Assembly (NCBI GenBank): GCA_023078555.1
Contig: JALAAN010000014.1
Span: forward strand, 2,501-66,500
Reading direction: 5' to 3'
DNA: 64,000 bases
Origin: Ulva prolifera
Lineage: Eukaryota > Chlorophyta > Ulvophyceae > Ulvales > Ulvaceae
Below the pieces are notes generated by a model that saw only the letters and a program-made list of their open reading frames with translations, made no database searches and was not told the DNA's origin. Positions 58,164 through 64,000 of the stretch are shown here, one piece after another. Numbering within the stretch: the first letter of the stretch is position 1; each line of letters opens with the position of its first letter. Position numbers and translations under genes: made by a program.

Positions 58164-58836
58164 TCAGTGCGTGATGGCGACATCCGCGGCGTCCGATACG
58201 CGGGTCAAGCCGATATACATCGGCGCATTGTGCGCGCTGGCGTCTAGCGTCGTGTCCGCTGCAGACTTGCTGTGCACGACCACGCGCTGCCCGGACAGCT
58301 CCACGGTCGCACTCAGCATGGACGACGCCGTGCGCACCGCCGCCGGCACAATGGGCAGCTGAACTCGCAGTGCAGCCACCTTCCGCGTCCTGACCACGAA
58401 CTCCAGCTCAGGCTCGGGGTGCAGCGGCTCTAGGATCATGGTGTTGGCTGGCGAGCGGATCGCGACATAGGGCAGGAGCATCTTGCCTTTGGCTTCATTT
58501 GCCGAGATGAAGTCTTCCAGCAGCTTGTAGGCAATCTTCTCGACCGAGTCTATGTCATGTGTGCCCGTGCGCATCCGCACGGGGGTCCACGCGACCTTCA
58601 GGCTGTCCGCTTGCTTGCACATGAAGTCGAGTCGCTTTTCGAACTCCACGCGCACCGTCGATGTGTCCACAAACTTCCAGGCCACAGCCGAGCACGAGGC
58701 CCCATTGGGCCGGCTCGGCCCGAGGCACGCCGTCAGAAGCATCGGCTCGCCCAGATACATCTTGATGGAATCCCAGCTCGCGAACGACATGTCCTCCAGC
58801 TGTCGCACCATCTTCTGTCCACCCTTCGTCATCGTG
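58164..58836 (-). CDS. exon 16 of copy D with helicase motif VI
   Basis: 224 codons including the stop. Beyond the point where copy A is cut it reads DASAHNAP, then MYIGLTRVSDAADVAITH and TGA. YIGLTRV (58197-58217) matches SF1 motif VI (YVALTRxR/SR), including the arginine expected to contact ATP. This places the family firmly among SF1 helicases and shows what module gamma removed from copy A. Confidence 0.7.
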
Positions 58837-61800
58837 CTGCATGCACCGATGCTTGTCAGAATAACTGTGAAGCAGCAGCGCGCAACTCATGCACCACCAC
58901 ACTCACCATCACACACCCACACCTAGACACCGCAGTTGTGTGGGGCACAATACAACGATGTGGTGCAGCAGTCCAGCACATTTTGCATGAACATGGGAAT
59001 CAACACACTAGCCCTCAGGGTTACCCACATGCACGCAGCACACACAGGGAGATGCTGCGAAGCGCACTCGAATGCATACGCGTCCCTTGCGGCAAACACA
59101 GCGTCTGGTATCTCGCAGGTTGTACCCTCACCGAGCCCGAGCCGCATACCAGTCCGTGCGCTTGTATGAATACATGAGAGCCCGGTAGTCAGCGCGCGTC
59201 AGCAGAATGTCGCGCAGCTCTTTGCAGTCTGCCTTGTACGGCGCGATGACGACAGTGGCCTGTCGGAAGGCTGCGATCCTCCCCTGACAGGTCAATCGCG
59301 TAGTTCGGGTTCCGGTAGGTCTCCGGGTCCGCACCAGCCTCCTGCCAGCCAAAGTTGACCCCTTTGATGCCCGTGTTCTGCTCTGCAGCCTCTCGCGGGG
59401 TCTTCTTCAGATCAGAGGTGCAAAAGGTGACGAAGTTGAAGCTGGTCGCGAGGTTGACCTTGCGACCCTTCATCATGCGGATGTCCTCGCTTCGACCTGA
59501 AAGCAAACCAGTGTCCCTCACGGACAAACCCTAGCACCTTGCAGTGGATTGATGGTACATTCTCCACGCAGCTGCCGCGGTTCAGTAAATGTGCTGATGC
59601 ACAGCACGCGGTGCCCTCAACCACATGTACCACGTGCCAGCCCGATCATAGCAGCCATGACAAAGCAAACACACAGGCAAGGAGCGCACGGATTGTGTAA
59701 GTAGCCGGAAGCCCAGGCCACGCAGGCGCCTCTGACCATGCACCGCAAAGATGTGCCAATGCATGGTTGAGCAGGGCTGGCCGAGGGCGTTGAACACAGC
59801 CGTCCATGGCATAACAACCTCCGCCTTCTCTTGTTGCACCCTGCCTTGGTGATCGATGTTCGTGATTCCGTATGTTTTGCACGGGCTCTGGTGCGGGTCA
59901 CATGACAGAATGTACTGGCACTGGCGGAGCAAATTGGCAGACCCGCATTGCCATATTCGCCTGCTGAAGACCTCTTTGATGCTGGGTGAAGAGCTGCGGC
60001 ACTTGTTGCACCCACGCTTGCACCTCCTCCAGCACATGCAGCTTCCGGCCGGCCACACGCTCAAAGGTCGGGCGATTATATCCGGCTGGTCGCGGTGGCA
60101 AGGCAGGCTCCCAGAAGTAGGTGCCCATGGCCTTGTAGCACGTCTCGGCGGGGAACCCGATGTTGTGCGTGACACCAGACTTGTGCACCATGAGCTTTGC
60201 CTGATCGAGCGTCAACCCCGGCAGCTGAGCAGTGTTGCCCTGAGCTGCAGTTCGCAGAGGCGAGCCGATAACGGACAGGGCGAGGGCGTCCAGCATTAAC
60301 CCGGTCTTGCCCGACCCTGGCATGCCCACAACAATGACTCCGTTGGCATGGTCGGCTGATGGCTGTCCTGCCAGCAACAGATCCTGCACGGAAGACTAGC
60401 CTTGTACATTGCGTGGTAGGGGTCACATAACAAAGGGCAAAACACCAGTGACAGCGGTGTTTTCTTTTAAAGATGCTGCACGAGTACAATATCATTTCAT
60501 GCACATTGCCCATCACAGCACACACATATCACAGCACCCTACAGTCGGACATGACGTGAGGGTCAGTGCGCATGTGGCAAAGGTCAAAGAAGGAGCACAC
60601 CGCGCCGGTGATGGCTCTGACACTCTTTCCAGGTCCCATGTGCTGGTCTCTGACCCTCAGCTTGTAGCTGAAAGGCTGTGCCGTGGTGTCCTTGCATGAC
60701 TGCAGCAATGCGGCCACCTGCGTTGGATTGCGCACTGTGACGGGCACACGGTGATCAATAGGGGCCCAGCGTGCGCCACGTCTGGGTCCGCCGCTGCCTC
60801 TCCCACCAGCATCCCCCAGGGTCACCGCCGCCGCCGTCGCCGCCGCCGCCGCCGCCCCCTAGCAGCGCCGCCGATATCGCCTCGGGCTCCATCATGACTG
60901 TTGCGTCCCATGCTGCCTTCACCAACGCCGGTGCCACTGCTGCTGCCTGCACCTCCATGCGAGCTCGGGGTATCACTTGCCCGCGCGCCGCTGTGCCCAT
61001 GCACGGGGCTCCTAGCACGCTTCTGGCCTCCAGTCCCCGCGCAATCGCCCACGATAGCAATCGCTTCTGCGCAGACCTCTCCCGTGTTGCGCTCGCCTGA
61101 ACTAGGATCTTGCCGTGACTTCGTTTGCCGGGCTGGTGCAAGAACGCCCCTCTGGCCACTCCTGCTGGTATCCCTTTCGCCGACGCATCGCTGGCGGCTG
61201 CGCAGAGGCGCCTCCGTCACCAGTCAGATCGATCGCGCCCGCGTTGTCTGCTGCACGGGCTGCTGATGCCCGTCGCTTTGATCCGATACCCTGCCCTCGC
61301 GTGACATCACCAACCGGACGTACGCGGGCATCAGCGGTGAACGCAAACTGCTGACGTGTCGCGTCCGTCTTGGCGGCAGCCTTCAGACTTGTCAGGTCAG
61401 TAGGTGTAAAACCCGATGTCACAATGACTTCAGGGTCACATCCATCAGGCCATGGAATCTGCATGTTGCGTAGGTATAGTTCATGGCAGACACTACTGAC
61501 ACATTTTCCGGGCTTGCTTAAGCCGGCCGAGATGTCTCTCAGGCTCAATGCACGAACACAGAACCACACAGAGAGCAGCACTTCATGCTCAAGGATGGTG
61601 AATTTTAACAGCGCGCACCTCATCAAGTGGTGCTCTGTGCCCTTGTCGCGTCCGTGACCGCTCGAGGATGGTCGCCCAGGAGGTCTTGTCAAACTGCTCT
61701 GAACCGATGAGCGCTGCACGGGGAATGCAGGCCAGTACCGACAGGGCCGTGCCGACATCATCGTCGCTGTTGACCCAGGTCGTGGCCGCAGCAACCTGGA

Positions 61801-64000
61801 CGAGCTTCCATGAGAGCGACAGGCCCTCCGCATAGGAATGGTGCCACATCAGCTTGGACAGGTCAGCAATTTTTGAGTCTGTCGAGCTCTCGTGGACAGC
61901 TTTGATGCAGTGCGCGATTCCCCACACAAACAGGGTCAGCAGCGCCGGCAGCGTCGGGCGCGGGAGCTGCTGCAACTGCTTCAGCAGCTGCATGGTAGTC
62001 ACGTGCACTGTCACGCGCAAACAGCCATGGGCATCAGGGTCAAAGGCTCGAGCAATGAGCAGCTCGCCTGTGTCCCTCACCAACTGGAGGTACCGAATGT
62101 CCACCTTGCCGATCTGGGGTTGTGGCGCTGTCATTTCGCGTGACATGGAGAGGTGCTGCACGCGCATTGAGTACGTGAGGCACTGCACCTTGTCGCCGCT
62201 GCGTTCCTTTTCCGCCTTGCAGTGAGACAGCCCGATGTGGAGTCTCGCCGAGTTCTCACTCCGCTGAGCCTGGGATGCCTGCACATCGCCCGCACGTGCT
62301 CGCGCCGGTGCTTGTTTCTTCTTCGGCGGCCGCGTCTTGGACGGCCGCGGTGCCTTGAAGTCAAAGCCGACAGGAACAAACTCCTGGACCACCAGCGTCT
62401 GTTTGCTGCGTTGCCTCACCCACATCGGCACCTCGACTGAGATGTCAGGGAGCACATCTTCCACCGCTGCCAGCTTCGTCCAGTCCGCGAGGCTTAAACT
62501 GTGCAGCCCATCCATCACTTGCATTGCTGATGACGCTGCATGCATGTGGTCGGTCAGCGAGGTGCTATCAATGCAAGGACTGGCATAGTCGGCATCATCA
62601 CAAACCGACCCCACCCTTGTAGACACATCGGCTGGCAACGCAACTGCGACAGGCGTGCTACAGCATCGGAACTCCTCTGTATTGGCATGGTATACAAGCA
62701 TTCACAGTGATCGCTGACACACAAAGATTTTATTTTTTCCGTGTTCATACGTGCGCACGCACCCTACGCAAGCAACCCTTGTGGACACATCCTGTTGTGC
62801 CGCAGCCAAATAAAAATCACACTTCTGCACCGTGACACAGATCCAGGCGGAGGGGATCATTCGGTGGCCACGTCACTCTAATACATAGCAGTGCGGAGGG
62901 ACACCACGTGCGGGCGATTCCAGTCACACAACAGAACGACCCCGAGTTCATACCATGCTCACATCGCCGACTCGATGATGTCCGACCACGCATCGCTTTC
63001 GCGACTGGGCCCGCCTCAAGGTTTTTGAGGCCCTTGCTGGACTTGCGGCGTGCGGCCCGCATGCTCACATCGTACGCCTTCCGCAATTTCTCCTTCTCAG
63101 ATAGTGGCTTCGCTTCGTAGCGCTGCCGCTTTCGGTGGTTGTACCTAGCAGCCTTATCCGTCATCAGAGCGTTGGTCGGGACAATCACACCATCAGCCGC
63201 GTCGTCCATGAGATCGGCTTTCACGAGGTCAAGCGTGCCTTCACAGCACACTGGTGTAATACATTGGCCAATTAAATGCACAAATGACGATAGCTGAGTC
63301 GCAACACGGATGCACGCAATGCACTCATCTACTGACTCACGCGTAAACCTGTCCTCATGTGCAGTCACCAGGAGTCGTGCACACAAGGTCATCCTTCAAA
63401 TGTTGATCAAATTAACAGTTCAGTGCATGTGCTCAATATCGCACCTGCGCTGCGGTGCAGTGTGCCCGGCACAGTCACCAACACGATCGCGTCCAGAGCT
63501 GTGCCACTGTCCTTTGAACTCGACAAGCACGTGATGCATAGTCCGTCGACAAGCCGATCTGGCGGCGGTGTCTTCTTGCACGCGGGCGCGTTGCGGCAAC
63601 GCGCGCGACCGGGCGGCGGAGCCGTCAGGCATTCAAATACTGCAGCATCAGCAGGCGTCTGCGCGAGAGCAGCCCGGCTTGAGCTTGCACCACCGTGTGC
63701 GGGGGCTGGCACCGACTGTCCCTGCACTGCCGCGACGGGCATGCATTCTCCGATGAGGGCGACCCCATCACCATCACAGTCCGATTCGGTGTAGGCGCCG
63801 TAATCGTCACCCATGAGTGCATCGTCGCTGTCACCCGTGTCGACAGCGCAAGGAGGCTGATCAGCATCGACGGCTTCAGACTCCGCGCCAGTGTCTGAGG
63901 AGACACAGCATGCATTGCCGAAATCTTCCTCATCACTGTACAACTGAACGCTCCCTGCGGGCGAGGACTCATCCTTCCGCTCGGCAATGCGAGCCTTCTC
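58164..64000 (-). pseudogene. helicase-element gene copy D (3' half, runs off the window)
   Basis: Exons: 10 (from beyond 64000 to 63445), 11 (63250-62963), 12 (62535-61619), 13 (61458-60538), 14 (60383-59744), 15 (59485-59035), 16 (58836-58164). Exons 11, 12 and 16 are open and of expected length. Exon 13 has three +1 changes (about 60811, 60858, 61178), exon 14 has +1 at about 59946, and exon 15 has +1 at about 59157 and 59262. All six are single-base insertions relative to A, a pattern that suggests sequence error as much as decay. It is the only copy here with an uninterrupted last exon. Confidence 0.65.

Overview
The window is eukaryotic nuclear DNA. Its coding sequence is cut into many exons, almost all on the minus strand. 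Introns start GTGCGT, GTGAGT, GTAAGA or GTGGGT and end in TGCAG-type acceptors. The DNA is GC-rich and full of TGCATGCA palindromes and (GT)n tracts, and a TGTAA element lies about 150 bp past one stop codon. Together these fit a chlorophyte green alga, perhaps chlorophycean. That placement is inference; no organelle, rRNA or host marker gene is present.

The window is dominated by four head-to-tail, same-strand copies (A-D) of one large repeated unit of up to about 20 kb. Each full unit (minus strand, read right to left) carries a two-exon 3' end of a small conserved gene ('Q'), then a spacer with a (GT)n microsatellite and a 172-bp tandem duplication, then a 16-exon gene. I rebuilt that gene from copies A, B and D. 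Every intron phase closes, giving a predicted protein of about 3,690 residues: a disordered Ala/Gly-rich N-terminus, a long globular part of unknown family, an array of about 11 cysteine/histidine zinc-binding modules, basic and globular linkers, and a C-terminal superfamily-1 (PIF1/RecD-like) helicase.

Layout: 1-5158, Q-containing segments R1 and R1b with non-coding modules; 5159-6825, single-copy DNA; 6826-10337, segment R2; 10338-10664, module gamma, which cuts off the helicase 3' end; 10665-30326, unit A with Q segment R3; 30327, N; about 30341-46095, unit B with Q segment R4, lacking exons 11-16; 46096-46222, poly-C module; 46223-53378, unit C, cut in the Walker A exon and in exon 6; 53379, N; 53380-56390, Q fragments R5 and R6; 56391-57895, a module and single-copy DNA; 57896-64000, the 3' half of unit D, the only copy with the helicase C-terminus.

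Seven unit boundaries carry the same short GGGCCC-containing terminal motif, so the modules behave like mobile or recombinogenic ends. No copy here is fully intact: each has 1-5 bp indels, truncation, or both. Yet each exon is intact in at least one copy. Either the copies are young pseudogenes, or some indels, the two single Ns and the poly-C runs are assembly errors. The family is best described as an undescribed large multicopy helicase element, either a giant transposon or a telomere-linked-helicase-like family. I found no transposase, reverse transcriptase or HUH Rep signature.
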